Source: Abditibacterium sp. (GTDB lineage: Bacteria; Armatimonadota; Abditibacteriia; Abditibacteriales; Abditibacteriaceae). Taken from it: a stretch of DNA of 64,000 nt. The stretch covers positions 1 through 64,000 of the forward strand of contig JAUJNG010000025.1 of NCBI GenBank assembly GCA_030448265.1, read 5' to 3'. Within the stretch, counting starts at the first letter, position 1. Each line of letters starts with the position of its first letter. Of the stretch, positions 16,405-24,998 are shown piece after piece. The translations under genes were made by a program, and so were the position numbers. The notes below the pieces were generated by a model that did not search any database, was not told the origin of the DNA, and saw nothing but the letters and a program-made list of their open reading frames with translations.

Positions 16405-17415
16405 GTGAACTCGCCGTCCTCTCCCCTCGCATCCAACGGCCATCCCGAAACGCCCGCGCCGCATATTTCGGTCGTGGTGCCGGTTTATAACGAAGCCGAA
16501 AACGTCGAGATTTTGCACCAGAAACTCGACCAGTCGCTGCGCGCTTTGAACCTCGGCTACGAAATCCTCTACGTTGACGACGGCTCGCGCGACGCGAGTT
16601 TCGAGAAGCTCGCAACCATCGCGGCGAGTGACGAAAATGTGAAATTGATTCGTTTCCGCCGCAATTTCGGCCAGACCGCCGCGATGAGCGCCGGAATGGA
16701 GAACGCGCGCGGGCAAATCATCATCCCGATGGACGCCGACCTCCAGAACGACCCCGCCGACATTCCGCGCCTGCTCGCCAAAATGGACGAAGGTTTCGAT
16801 GTAGTGTCGGGCTGGCGCATGAAGCGACAAGACCACATCTGGCGCAAAATTCCCTCGCGCGTCGCCAACGGGCTGATTTCGCGCGTGACGGGCGTAGCCT
16901 TGCACGATTACGGCTGCTCGCTCAAAGCCTATCGCGCCTCGATTCTCAAAGACGTGACGCTTTACGGCGAAATGCACCGCTTCATTCCGGCTTACGCGGC
17001 GATGGCGGGCGCGCGCATCACCGAAATTCCCGTCGAACACCACCCGCGCGTGCATGGCGTGTCGAAATACGGATTCGGACGCATCCAAAAAGTCGCGCTT
17101 GATTTATTGGTGGCGCGATTTCTGGGCAAATTCGGCCAGAAACCGATCTATTTCTTCGGTGGCGGCGCGATTCGCGCGGGGCTGCTTGGATCGCTGCTGT
17201 GGATTATCGCCATTATCATGCGCCTCGACCCCGATACGCCTACGCGCATCAATCGCAATCCGTTGTTTTACATCGGGATTTTGCTCTTTCTGGGCGGGCT
17301 GCAACTGCTCATGATGGGGCTGCTGGCCGAAATGAATATGCGGATTTATTACGAAGCCGGTCAAAAACCGACTTACATCGTCGCGGAAACGCGCAACCTG
17401 CCGGTTCGTGTTTAA
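16405..17415 (+). CDS. GT2 glycosyltransferase (DPM1/GtrB/ArnC type)
   Basis: The product (~336 residues) transfers a sugar from a nucleotide donor to a polyprenyl phosphate, by analogy with GtrB and ArnC. The GT-A domain begins ISVVVPVYNEAENV, with YVDDGSRDAS, the FRRNFGQTAAM helix and the donor/metal motif MDADLQNDPADIP. Two membrane helices follow (LGSLLWIIAIIMRL, FYIGILLFLGGLQLLMMGLL), typical of the subgroup, then the NMRIYYEAGQKPTYIV tail. The frame is open upstream to 16300, inside the preceding gene. I chose the GTG at 16405 because it lies after that gene's stop, but no clear ribosome-binding site is visible. A CACAGAGA hairpin follows. Confidence 0.85.
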   Translation: MNSPSSPLASNGHPETPAPHISVVVPVYNEAENVEILHQKLDQSLRALNLGYEILYVDDGSRDASFEKLATIAASDENVKLIRFRRNFGQTAAMSAGMENARGQIIIPMDADLQNDPADIPRLLAKMDEGFDVVSGWRMKRQDHIWRKIPSRVANGLISRVTGVALHDYGCSLKAYRASILKDVTLYGEMHRFIPAYAAMAGARITEIPVEHHPRVHGVSKYGFGRIQKVALDLLVARFLGKFGQKPIYFFGGGAIRAGLLGSLLWIIAIIMRLDPDTPTRINRNPLFYIGILLFLGGLQLLMMGLLAEMNMRIYYEAGQKPTYIVAETRNLPVRV

Positions 17416-17430
17416 AAACTTGCTTGAAGC

Positions 17431-17522
17431 AGAATAACCACGGAGACACAGAGAAGAAAAAGGGAGAGATTCAAACAACCCTAAAACAAACCTCTGTGTC
17501 TCCGTGTCTCTGTGGTTATTCT
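17431..17522. repeat. CACAGAGA-family inverted repeat
   Basis: Arms AGAATAACCACGGAGACACAGAG and complement (right arm 17492-17522), 15 bp after the GT2 stop and 22 bp before the TPR gene. Confidence 0.88.
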
Positions 17523-17544
17523 CAAAGTTTGAAAAGGAAAAATT

Positions 17545-18264
17545 ATGCGCCTGTCCCTTCCCCTTCTCGTGTTGGCCACACTTGGCCCCTGCGGTTACTC
17601 CGTCGCCCAGCACAAGCCGCACGATGAAAGCGTGCCGCACGTTCACAAGGACGAACCGAAAACCAACGCCAAAGACAAAGCCAAAGAAACGGCGGTCGAT
17701 AAGTTGTGGCGCGAGTCGGATGTCGCGTTTCACGCCGGAAATTACGCGCGCGCAGTCGAACTGCACCGCCAAATCGTGGCGCTCGAACCCGACGACGTGG
17801 AATCTTACAGCGTGGCGTCGTGGCTGTTGTGGAGCATGGAAAAGCCCGCCGACGCGATCGCATTTCTGGAAAAGGGCCTCAAAGCCAATCCGAAAAACCC
17901 CGAAATGTGGGACGCCGCCGGACAGCACTACGGTCTGCAAAAGCGCTTTTCCGACAGTCATAATGCCTACGCCAAAGCCGTCGAGCTGAGCGGAAAAGCG
18001 GCGCCGATGTTGATGCGCCGCCGCTACGCGCACGCCGCGCAGCACGACGGCAATTTGGGTAAGAGCATCGAAATCTGGCGTGCCCTGGTCGCCGATTTTC
18101 CCACTGATGCGGTCAATAAAAACAACCTGGCGCGCGTCGAAAAGATGCAAAAGGAAGCGGGTGCGAAGCCAACAACCGTCGCCGCGCTGAGCGGTGCCGG
18201 ACTTTTGGCGGCCCTGGCACTGCGGATGGCGCCCAAGATGCGAAGCGCGAAGCCTGGGAATTAG
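17545..18264 (+). CDS. exported TPR-repeat protein
   Basis: The 239-residue product has a signal peptide (MRLSLPLLVLATLGPCGYSVAQ), a His/Lys-rich linker (HKPHDESVPHVHKDEPKT) and about three to four TPR-like helical pairs between residues 50 and 200 (DVAFHAGNYARAVELHRQIVALEPDD, KPADAIAFLEKGLKANPKNPEMWDAAG). A C-terminal hydrophobic stretch (VAALSGAGLLAALALRM) may anchor it in a membrane. AAAGGAAAA precedes the ATG. TPR proteins act as assembly platforms; the partner is unknown. Confidence 0.8.
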   Translation: MRLSLPLLVLATLGPCGYSVAQHKPHDESVPHVHKDEPKTNAKDKAKETAVDKLWRESDVAFHAGNYARAVELHRQIVALEPDDVESYSVASWLLWSMEKPADAIAFLEKGLKANPKNPEMWDAAGQHYGLQKRFSDSHNAYAKAVELSGKAAPMLMRRRYAHAAQHDGNLGKSIEIWRALVADFPTDAVNKNNLARVEKMQKEAGAKPTTVAALSGAGLLAALALRMAPKMRSAKPGN

Positions 18265-18340
18265 TTCAGGTTCTTCATCTCCCGCGCGAGTGCTGGATCG
18301 AACCAGTTTCATCCATGGGGAGCCGATCCAATTCAAGCTC

Positions 18341-19633
18341 ATGGCCCTTCTTCCCTGCGGCCACCATGCTCCCGCGAGTCAAATCCGCCTTTGCGAGCAT
18401 CTTTTGGGCGCCGCACAAAGCGATGCCACAGAAACGGCCCATTATCGGTTCTTGCGCGGCGTCAGGATGGATTACGATTTGTGCTGCCGCAACTGCGGGG
18501 ATCACGTGAGGGGCGGCGAAAACATCGCGCTTTTCGAGGCGTGTGAAACGTGTCTTGCGGTTTTTAGTGACCCCGATTATTTTCATTGGCTGGGCGCACC
18601 TGGCATTGAGGAACGGCTCGTCGTTTTCGATCAACATCTCGAAACGCGGCAATTCCCTGCGGCTTTGGCCAATGCGAAAGCGCTCACGCCACTTGCCGAT
18701 GGGCGCGTGTTAGCTCTGATCGGCGATGAAATGCAGATTTTCGATGAAGAGGGCGCGAGGGTTGTGGCTCGCGTTGTTCTTCCCGACGAAAGAGAGCCAA
18801 ACTGGAGCAACCGACGCTTAACACCGCGGCTTTTGGTTTCCGGAAACAGCCGACTCGCGGCTTTGATCAACGATTACGGGCGCTATGGCGTGGTCGTTGA
18901 CATCGAACAGCAGCGCGTTTCGATGAGTTTGGATCGGGGCGATTACCATCCCGAACAGACGCCGTTTCCCGTCGCGTTTTTCGAGTTCGGCGGGCGCACT
19001 TTGCTGGTGCATGGCACGGATTGGAATCGACTGGACGTGTCAGACCCGCGAACGGGCGAATTGATTTCGGTTCGCCCCTCACCGACTTATAAAAGTGGGG
19101 AGGAACGGCCCGCGCATTATCTCGATTATTTTCATGGCCGCTTGCACGTTTCGCCCGATGACCAGTGGATGTTGGATGATGGCTGGGTGTGGCATCCTGT
19201 GGGCGTGCCGACTTGGTGGAACTTGTCGAAATGGATGAGCGAAAACGTTTGGGAAAGCGAAGATGGCGAGTCGCGCCGCGCTCCAATCTACGGCGATTAC
19301 TGGAATATCCCTATGACCTGGTTGGATGGGAGGCGATTGGCGATTGCCGGCCTTGGCAGTGATGATGACAACGCGCCTCTGGCAGGTGCGCGGATTTTTC
19401 AGGTGGAAAACGGCGAGGAAATTTCGGCATTCGCGGGGCCGGACGGTGCATTTTTTGGCGATGGGACTCGGCTTTACAGCGTGGGGAGCGATGGCCTGGA
19501 GATTTGGGATGTTGAAGCGGGCGCGAGACTGGGACGCATCGCCGATTTTCGACCGAATTTTCAAATTGAGGGCGCGCTGGTGGAAATTTCCGGCTCGAGT
19601 TGGCGGCGTTGGAACTCCTCGGAAAGTTTTTGA
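18341..19633 (+). CDS. unknown protein with Cys/His-rich N-terminus and beta-propeller-like body
   Basis: The ~430-residue product opens with ALLPCGHHAPASQIRLCEHLLG, then CCRNCGDHV and EACETCLAVF, giving at least two CxxC or CxxH pairs likely to bind zinc. The body is a run of beta-strand units (VLALIGDEMQIFDEEGARVV, LLVSGNSRLAALINDYGRYG, ISAFAGPDGAFFGDGTRLYS, LEIWDVEAGARLG) resembling a propeller of about five to seven blades. No signal peptide is present if the ATG at 18341 is used. The frame stays open upstream to 18194, inside the TPR gene, which I consider untranslated. No family recognised and no enzymatic motif seen. Confidence 0.7.
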   Translation: MALLPCGHHAPASQIRLCEHLLGAAQSDATETAHYRFLRGVRMDYDLCCRNCGDHVRGGENIALFEACETCLAVFSDPDYFHWLGAPGIEERLVVFDQHLETRQFPAALANAKALTPLADGRVLALIGDEMQIFDEEGARVVARVVLPDEREPNWSNRRLTPRLLVSGNSRLAALINDYGRYGVVVDIEQQRVSMSLDRGDYHPEQTPFPVAFFEFGGRTLLVHGTDWNRLDVSDPRTGELISVRPSPTYKSGEERPAHYLDYFHGRLHVSPDDQWMLDDGWVWHPVGVPTWWNLSKWMSENVWESEDGESRRAPIYGDYWNIPMTWLDGRRLAIAGLGSDDDNAPLAGARIFQVENGEEISAFAGPDGAFFGDGTRLYSVGSDGLEIWDVEAGARLGRIADFRPNFQIEGALVEISGSSWRRWNSSESF

Positions 19634-19791
19634 GTTGGGCGCCCTTCGATATGGAATAAAGAGTGCAAGAGGGTGGCATTTGGCGCTTGACTTTTCGCGG
19701 CTGCCACAGACTCCGATAAATTTTCGGCGAACAATCTGTGGCCCCCCCCGTCCGAGCCGCCATCCCGAACAGGGAAGATGGAGAAACCATT

Positions 19792-20859
19792 ATGAAAACC
19801 AACATCAACAACCTCGCCGTAAAATCGGGCGCTCTCACCGTCGCCCTGGGCGCTGCTTTTGCGGGCGCCGCGAACGCGCAGCCTGCGCCGCAGGTCTACC
19901 TCAACGGCGCGCCGCTTCGCACCGAAATCGCGCCGATTCAGCAGAACGGCCGCACCCTGGTGCCGATGCGCGACATCTTCGAATCGCTGGGCGCCACGGT
20001 CAACTACAACGCGCTCAACCGCTCGATTGCCGCTCAAAAAGGCAGCACCACCGTGCGTATGGCGCTGGGAACTCGCAACGCGACCGTCAACAACGTTCCG
20101 GTCATGCTCGATGTTCCGGCCCAGACCTATTATGGCCGCACGCTCGTGCCACTTCGTTTCGTGTCGCAGGCGCTGGGCGCCAACGTCGCCTACAGCTCGG
20201 CCACGCGCATCGTGTCGATCAACACCGGCACCGCAATGGCGGGCGGAACTCAGGTCGCCGGCGTTCGCCAGATCTCGATTCCGGCCCAATCGGTGATTCC
20301 CGTAACTCTGGATGAAGATTTGTCGTCGGCGACGGCGGTTCGCGGCCAGCGTTTCACCGCGACGGTCGTTTCCGAGCGTCTGGGCGACAGCGAATTTCCG
20401 GCGGGCACCAAACTCCAGGGCGTGGTGACCGAAGTGTCGCGCAAGAGCGGCGACACCCCAGGTATGCTCGACCTGCGTTTTCAGAGCGCGGTTCTGCCCG
20501 ACGGCACCCGCGTGGCGCTTCAGGGCCTTCCCATCGCTCTCGACAGCGAAAGCACCACGACGGCCAACGGTCGCATCGTCGCGACGGGCGAAGCTCGCAA
20601 GAGCAACAGCCTGAAAGTGATCGGCATCGGCGCGGGCGCGGGCTTCGTGATCGGACGCCTGCTCAAGAAAGACGGCGCTTTGCCGGCCATTCTGGGCGCG
20701 GCGGGCGGCTTTCTCTATGACCGTCTGAAGAACAAAGATGAAGTCGCCGATGCGCGCGTCGCGGCGGGCACCAAACTGGGCGTTCGTTTGAACAATGGCG
20801 TCGCTTACCGCGACACCACCGGTTACTACGACCAGCGCGCGGGCTTCGTGCAGATGTAA
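19792..20859 (+). CDS. stalk-domain (copper amine oxidase N-like) exported protein
   Basis: The 355-residue product has a signal peptide ending in NAQ (about residue 33). Two CuAO_N stalk-domain repeats follow: VYLNGAPLRTEIAPIQQNGRTLVPMRDIFESLGATVNYN and VPVMLDVPAQTYYGRTLVPLRFVSQALGANVAY. These domains are common in surface proteins of Firmicutes and Armatimonadota and carry no catalysis. A beta-rich region follows (VIPVTLDEDLSSATAVRGQRF, SEFPAGTKLQGVVTEV) resembling the C-terminal domain of TrbI/VirB10-like or LPXTG-anchored proteins. It ends in a Gly-rich hydrophobic segment (GFVIGRLLKKDGALPAILGAAGGFLYDR). GGAGAAACC precedes the ATG. Function unknown; a structural envelope role is likely. 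Confidence 0.82.
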   Translation: MKTNINNLAVKSGALTVALGAAFAGAANAQPAPQVYLNGAPLRTEIAPIQQNGRTLVPMRDIFESLGATVNYNALNRSIAAQKGSTTVRMALGTRNATVNNVPVMLDVPAQTYYGRTLVPLRFVSQALGANVAYSSATRIVSINTGTAMAGGTQVAGVRQISIPAQSVIPVTLDEDLSSATAVRGQRFTATVVSERLGDSEFPAGTKLQGVVTEVSRKSGDTPGMLDLRFQSAVLPDGTRVALQGLPIALDSESTTTANGRIVATGEARKSNSLKVIGIGAGAGFVIGRLLKKDGALPAILGAAGGFLYDRLKNKDEVADARVAAGTKLGVRLNNGVAYRDTTGYYDQRAGFVQM

Positions 20860-20876
20860 ATCGCGCGTTTCACAAA

Positions 20877-20914
20877 GAAAGCGGCTCATTCCAATGGAAT
20901 GAGCCGCTTTTTTG
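20877..20914 (+). terminator. rho-independent terminator after the stalk-domain gene
   Basis: GAAAGCGGCTCATTCC-AATGGAATGAGCCGCTTTTTT: a perfect stem with a six-T tract, 17 bp after the stop. Confidence 0.9.
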
Positions 20915-20918
20915 TGAG

Positions 20919-21099
20919 AAGTGAGCGCTCGACTCCCACGCCCAGGGGGCACCCGCTGCGGGAGAGGGTCGGGGTGAGGGAGAAAACTCACTGCTTTCAC
21001 ATTTCGGAGATAAGTTAAGGGAACTCCAGCTTTTCTCCCTCACCCCGACCCTCTCCCGCAGCGGGTGCCCCCTGGGCGTGGGAGTCGAGCGCTCACTTT
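20919..21099. repeat. long perfect inverted repeat, family C (copy 1)
   Basis: Arms of about 66 bp (20919-20984 and 21034-21099) are almost perfect complements; they contain GCTCGACTCCCACGCCCAGG and its complement. A related element lies at 59572-59789 (shared CCACGCCCAGAGGGCACCCGC). Together with the terminator it accounts for most of the 361-base gap between the stalk-domain gene and the next start; the rest (21100-21221) holds no recognisable site. Confidence 0.92.
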
Positions 21100-21221
21100 G
21101 TGGTTTTCGGCTCGTCTGTTCCCTCCTCCGACCCGTAGCGCCGGTTAATCAGGAGCAGCTTCTCTTCAGGTCATAAGCGAAAACCGGAAACGGATATTTG
21201 TTCGTGCCGTCCGTTGCTCCC

Positions 21222-21956
21222 ATGAACAGATTTTCTGGCCAATTTCGCTTCTTCTCTGCCTCCGTGCTGTGCGGCGCGCTCGTGCTGGGAACCGGTGCGC
21301 CCAAGGTGCCCGCCGCGCCGACTTTAGACGCGCAGGACAAACGGGTGAGCGAGCGTTTGGCGCTGCTGCTTCATCAAAATATCAAGCAGCCCAATGGATC
21401 GAAAATCAAACTGACGGTGTCACCGACGGCGCGCGCCTCCGAGGGCTACTTTTCGCAAATCCGCATGAGCGGCGCGCCGGTGCAGCTCAAGAAAAAACTG
21501 CGCGTTTCTGAGTTTTCGCTCGATGCGCGCAATGTGCGCGTCAATGTCGCTTCGCTGTGGGGCGTGAACAAGGTGCGAACCCTGCAATCGCAAACCACCT
21601 TGCGTGCCGTCATCACCGAAGACGACCTCACCCACCTGCTGGCGCGCGGCAAGAGGTCGAAGGGCATGAATCTCAAAGTGAAATACCTCGGCAACAAGAT
21701 GCGCGTGACCGGAAACCTCAACTACCCGCTGCTGAGCGGGCCAATCGTGGGCGTCGGAACCCTGCGCCTCATGCCTGGGCACAAAGTTCACCTCAATATC
21801 ACCTCGCTCAAGCTGCGCGGCGTCGAAACGCCGGCGTTTGTGAAAAACCAACTGATGGGCTACGTCAATCCTGTCATCGAATATGAGGATTTGCCGTTTA
21901 ATCCGCCGTTCAAGAGTGTGAAGGTTGTGGGCAACAAAGCGATTTTATCGACCTGA
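21222..21956 (+). CDS. DUF2993-like (LmeA-type) exported protein
   Basis: The 244-residue product has a signal peptide (RFFSASVLCGALVLGTGAPKVPAAP). An elongated beta fold follows, with strands such as VSEFSLDARNVRVNVASLWG, ITEDDLTHLLARGKRSKGMNLKV, VGVGTLRLMPGHKVHLNITSL and a C-terminal PFNPPFKSVKVVGNKAIL. This pattern is that of DUF2993/LmeA proteins, which bind lipids in the periplasm of actinobacteria and cyanobacteria. The assignment rests on fold pattern only. A TTG 24 bases upstream could also be the start. A two-way terminator lies just after the stop. Confidence 0.68.
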   Translation: MNRFSGQFRFFSASVLCGALVLGTGAPKVPAAPTLDAQDKRVSERLALLLHQNIKQPNGSKIKLTVSPTARASEGYFSQIRMSGAPVQLKKKLRVSEFSLDARNVRVNVASLWGVNKVRTLQSQTTLRAVITEDDLTHLLARGKRSKGMNLKVKYLGNKMRVTGNLNYPLLSGPIVGVGTLRLMPGHKVHLNITSLKLRGVETPAFVKNQLMGYVNPVIEYEDLPFNPPFKSVKVVGNKAILST

Positions 21957-21966
21957 ATCGAGAAAT

Positions 21967-22002
21967 GAAAAAAGCGCCGCGTTGAAACGCGGCGCTTTTT
22001 TG
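21967..22002. terminator. bidirectional terminator between convergent genes
   Basis: AAAAAAGCGCCGCGTTGAAACGCGGCGCTTTTTT has A and T tracts on either side of a GC-rich stem, so it works in both directions, between the DUF2993-like gene and the minus-strand gene ending at 22013. Confidence 0.88.
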
Positions 22003-22012
22003 GTGTCTTCAA

Positions 22013-22804
22013 TTAGAAGGGTCTGACGACAGTGGAGGCATTGGAATTCTGGCTGCCGATTTTCACAGACACACCACCGCGTCCAATCGAAACGCCAAAA
22101 CCGCTGCTTTGCGACTGCGAATAGACGCTGCCGAAGCCGGTGCCGCCGTAAATCGTGGCGGTGCCGTAAGCGGGAGCGCCGTAAGCGGGAGCGCCGTAAA
22201 TCGGGCCAGGATAGACCCCGTTGGGAGCCGGATAAGCGTAGCCTGGGTGGGCATAAGGCGGCGCGGCATAGGTAGTGATCGTGCCCAGAGGAATGCTGGT
22301 AATCCAACTCGTCGGCTCTAAATCACCGTTGGGCAGAGGAATGGTATAAGCCGGTTCGGGCAGGTAATAGTTGTTGGTCGTGCCGTAGGTGTTGGGAAGC
22401 GGATAGCGAACGGGTGGGTAATAGGAGTTGGGAGAATTGTAATACCCGTTGTTATAACCGTTGTTATACCCGTTATTGTAGCCGTTGTTGTAACCGTTAG
22501 CGTAATCGTTGGTATAGCCTGAATACCCGTAGTTAGGGTTGCTGTAGCGCCCACGAAGTTTAGGCGACATCGTTTTCGCGGTGCTATTGACGCCTTGCTG
22601 TGCGATGACTCCGCCGATACTCGAATTGGACGAGTAGGTGGAAACCGAGGCGGAGGGGCGCACCGTTGTTCTGACGACATTGCCGAAACTATCGACGGTG
22701 TTCGTGCGCGGCGCCGTTGTGCTCTGCGAGGCGGTTTGAGCGTTGGCGCTCAGGCCAAAAGCGGCGAGAAGAGCGAGCAGAGACAGGGGTTTGAGTGGTT
22801 GCAT
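22013..22804 (-). CDS. exported Asn/Gly/Tyr-repeat protein
   Basis: The 263-residue product has a signal peptide (MQPLKPLSLLALLAAFGLSANAQ). A Thr/Ser-rich segment follows, then five tandem NGYN units (GYNNGYNNGYNNGYNNGYYN) near residues 105-125, and a Pro/Tyr/Gly/Ala-rich region with PIYGAPAYGAPAYG repeats. It ends with a beta-like GFGVSIGRGGVSVKIGSQ. The composition suggests a secreted, low-complexity surface or matrix protein. AAGGAG lies 5-6 bp before the ATG at 22804, which decides that start over an in-frame codon 30 bases upstream. The repeats are perfect at the protein level but varied in third bases, so they are probably selected. Confidence 0.75.
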   Translation of the reverse strand: MQPLKPLSLLALLAAFGLSANAQTASQSTTAPRTNTVDSFGNVVRTTVRPSASVSTYSSNSSIGGVIAQQGVNSTAKTMSPKLRGRYSNPNYGYSGYTNDYANGYNNGYNNGYNNGYNNGYYNSPNSYYPPVRYPLPNTYGTTNNYYLPEPAYTIPLPNGDLEPTSWITSIPLGTITTYAAPPYAHPGYAYPAPNGVYPGPIYGAPAYGAPAYGTATIYGGTGFGSVYSQSQSSGFGVSIGRGGVSVKIGSQNSNASTVVRPF

Positions 22805-22858
22805 GAGTTCTCCTTGTGCTGCGCCGCGACGCAAAAGCGCGGCGGCGGTTCAAAAAAT

Positions 22859-23647
22859 TTAATCGTCTTCAATGGTGAAGAGTGGCATCACTTCGACAGT
22901 CGTGTTGGTTAATGGATCGGCAACGCTCTTTTTAGCGGCCAAAGCATCGAGTTTGAGCGCCTTGACGTGTCCATCGCAAAACAAGACGCTAGTGGTTTCG
23001 AGATGGCGGTCGATGATTTTTTCGAGTTGGCGGCGTCCGGCAGGAATCGTGGTTTCATCGGCGCTGGTTCTGATGGATGGAGCGGAATTAGCGTTCGGCC
23101 ACAAAATGCCGTAAGAGCGGTCGGTGCCCTGGCGCGAATTGATATCGGTGGCCCACACCGTCGCGGCGGGCGCGGCGATTTGTGACAGTCCTATCAAATA
23201 CAACCCCGACGAACGCGGCGGCGTTTGCGAATCGCCCGCTGCCGAATAAGCCCCGTTTTGTCCATAGGAGCCGTAATCCTCGCTTTCTTCGCCTGCCGCC
23301 AGGTTGCCGCTAAAACGATATTTTGCCTCGCTTTGGCTGGGACACACGAAAAGTGGCTCGCTTTTCACATAAGGAAAAATCACGTCCATCCACTTGGTTC
23401 GCTCGCGCGTGGTTGTGGCAGCACCGCTTGTCGTTCCAAAAAAAGAGCGCGGCATTTTTTCGTCGAAGTCCTGAAGATACTGCGTCAGCCCCAGCCCGAT
23501 CTGCTTTAAATTCGACTGGCAACTCGAACGGCGCGCATTTTCGCGCGCGCGCCCGAACACCGGAAATAAAATCGCCGCCAGAATCGCGATTATCGAGATG
23601 ACGACCAGAAGTTCGATGAGCGTAAAAGCAGAGCGGCGCGAAAACAT
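22859..23647 (-). CDS. prepilin-type DUF1559-like protein
   Basis: The 262-residue product starts [20 protein letters not shown], a type IV pilin-like leader cleaved and methylated by prepilin peptidase (G/A-FTLIE). A hydrophobic helix then leads into [20 protein letters not shown], the DUF1559-family hallmark. The body has [16 protein letters not shown], then [14 protein letters not shown] and the C-terminal motif [10 protein letters not shown]. Such proteins are very abundant in Planctomycetes, Verrucomicrobia and Armatimonadota, and their role is not established. An in-frame ATG 48 bases upstream is less likely, since it would bury the leader. The gene runs in the same direction as the NGYN-repeat gene, 54 bp apart. 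Confidence 0.9.
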   Translation of the reverse strand: MFSRRSAFTLIELLVVISIIAILAAILFPVFGRARENARRSSCQSNLKQIGLGLTQYLQDFDEKMPRSFFGTTSGAATTTRERTKWMDVIFPYVKSEPLFVCPSQSEAKYRFSGNLAAGEESEDYGSYGQNGAYSAAGDSQTPPRSSGLYLIGLSQIAAPAATVWATDINSRQGTDRSYGILWPNANSAPSIRTSADETTIPAGRRQLEKIIDRHLETTSVLFCDGHVKALKLDALAAKKSVADPLTNTTVEVMPLFTIEDD

Positions 23648-23694
23648 AGACGAAGTGGAGACGCCCAAGTCGTGACGTGGGTGCTTTAGCATCA

Positions 23695-23795
23695 AAAATA
23701 ACCACAGAGACGCAGAGACACAGAGATTTTTGAGGCAAAGAACGGGTTAAATCACCCGAAAATCTCTGTGTCTCTGCGTCTCTGTGGTTATTTTT
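23695..23795. repeat. CACAGAGA-family inverted repeat
   Basis: Arms AAAATAACCACAGAGACGCAG.. and complement of about 35 bp, separated by ~30 bp, between the DUF1559-like gene and proB. Confidence 0.9.
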
Positions 23796-23803
23796 TGAAA
23801 CTT

Positions 23804-24892
23804 TCAATCGTGACTGAGCGCCGTCGTAATCGAAAAATCGTCGCGGTGAATCGCGGCGGGCGCGACCTCGCGGCCCAGAATCGCGCCGATTTCGCCCGAT
23901 TTCTTGCCCGCCATCTGGCGCAGTTCGACGCTCGAAAAGCGCGTCAGCCCGCGCCCGATTTCGCCGTTTTCGTCGCGCACCAGCACCAGAGCGCCCGCCG
24001 CGAAGTTTCCCTCGACGGTTTCAATTCCCACCGGCAGCAGCGATGAGCCGCGCTCCACCAGCGCCGCGCGCGCGCGCGGATGAAGCCGCAAAACGCCCTC
24101 GACGCGCCGCCCGTGCAAAATCCACGATTTGCGAGCGCGAATCTTGTCCGTCGCTAAAAATTTCGTCCCCAGCGCCTCGCCGCGCGCGATTCTGAGCGCG
24201 ATTTGCGGCTCCCCACCGCTCGCGATCACCAGTTCGATGCCCGCGCGCGTCGCGATGCGCGCCGCCTCAATTTTCGTCCTCATTCCGCCCGTCGCGCCAA
24301 TCGAACCCGCGCCGCCCGCCGCCGCTTCGATTTCGGGCGTAATCTGCGCGATTTGCGCTTCCGGTTGCGAATTTTGGGGCAGATAAAACCCGTCCACATC
24401 GGACAAGAGCAAAACGCGGTCGGCCTCGCACACCAGCGCCGCCAGCGCCGCGAGGGTATCGTTGTCGCCGACACGAATTTCTTCGGTCGAAACCGTGTCG
24501 TTTTCGTTGACAATCGGCACCACATTCCATTTGAAAAGCTGCGTAAAAGTGTGGCGGGCATTGAGAAAACGCCTCCGGTCGGCAGTATCGGCGCGCGTGA
24601 GAAGAAGCTGCGCGACGTGCAGATCAACCTCGCCAAACGCGCGCCGGTAAGCGCGCATGAGCAGCGACTGCCCAATCGCCGCCGCCGCCTGTTTCTCGGC
24701 CAACTTCACCGCCCGCTCGCATCCAATGACGTTCAGCCCCACGCGCACCGCGCCCGATGTCACGATCACCGCGCGCCAGTTTTCCGCGCGCAAGGTCGCG
24801 ATTTGACGCGCTAAATCGCCGATAAAGGCTTCGTTTAATTCGCCGTTTTTCACCAGCGTCGAAGTGCCGATTTTAACCACTAAAGTCTTCAT
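23804..24892 (-). CDS. proB: glutamate 5-kinase
   Basis: ProB phosphorylates glutamate, the first step of proline synthesis. The 362-residue product (usual 365-375) has the amino-acid-kinase domain (VVKIGTSTLVKNGELN, VTSGAVRVGLNVIG, the substrate motif NENDTVSTEEIRVGDNDTL, GTGGM-like GATGGMRTKIEAARIA). A C-terminal PUA domain follows (about 275-360). The ATG at 24892 gives the conserved MKTLVVKIGTS N-terminus; an ATG 33 bases upstream lies in a hairpin repeat and is unlikely. It is near obgE, an arrangement (obg-proB) seen in many bacteria. proA is not in the window. Confidence 0.95.
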   Translation of the reverse strand: MKTLVVKIGTSTLVKNGELNEAFIGDLARQIATLRAENWRAVIVTSGAVRVGLNVIGCERAVKLAEKQAAAAIGQSLLMRAYRRAFGEVDLHVAQLLLTRADTADRRRFLNARHTFTQLFKWNVVPIVNENDTVSTEEIRVGDNDTLAALAALVCEADRVLLLSDVDGFYLPQNSQPEAQIAQITPEIEAAAGGAGSIGATGGMRTKIEAARIATRAGIELVIASGGEPQIALRIARGEALGTKFLATDKIRARKSWILHGRRVEGVLRLHPRARAALVERGSSLLPVGIETVEGNFAAGALVLVRDENGEIGRGLTRFSSVELRQMAGKKSGEIGAILGREVAPAAIHRDDFSITTALSHD

Positions 24893-24898
24893 ATGTTT

Positions 24899-24998
24899 TA
24901 GCCACAGAGAACACAAAGAAGACACAAAGAGGCACAGAGGAATTGAATTGAAAAATCTCTGTGCCTCTCTGTGTCTTCTTTGTGTTCTCTGTGGCTAA
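24899..24998. repeat. CACAGAGA-family inverted repeat
   Basis: Arms TTAGCCACAGAGAACACAAA.. and complement of about 42 bp. It begins 7 bp upstream of the proB start and ends one base before the obgE stop, so it fills the whole obgE-proB gap and forms the proB leader. Confidence 0.92.

Noticed and set aside
19687-19720. TTGACT...GATAAA considered as the promoter of the stalk-domain gene
   Set aside because: The spacing between the two hexamers is 22 bp, too long for a normal sigma-70 promoter.
22440-22500. Short direct repeats considered as a CRISPR array
   Set aside because: The unit is about 12 bp, has no spacers, is in frame inside a protein (NGYN repeats) and has no cas genes near.
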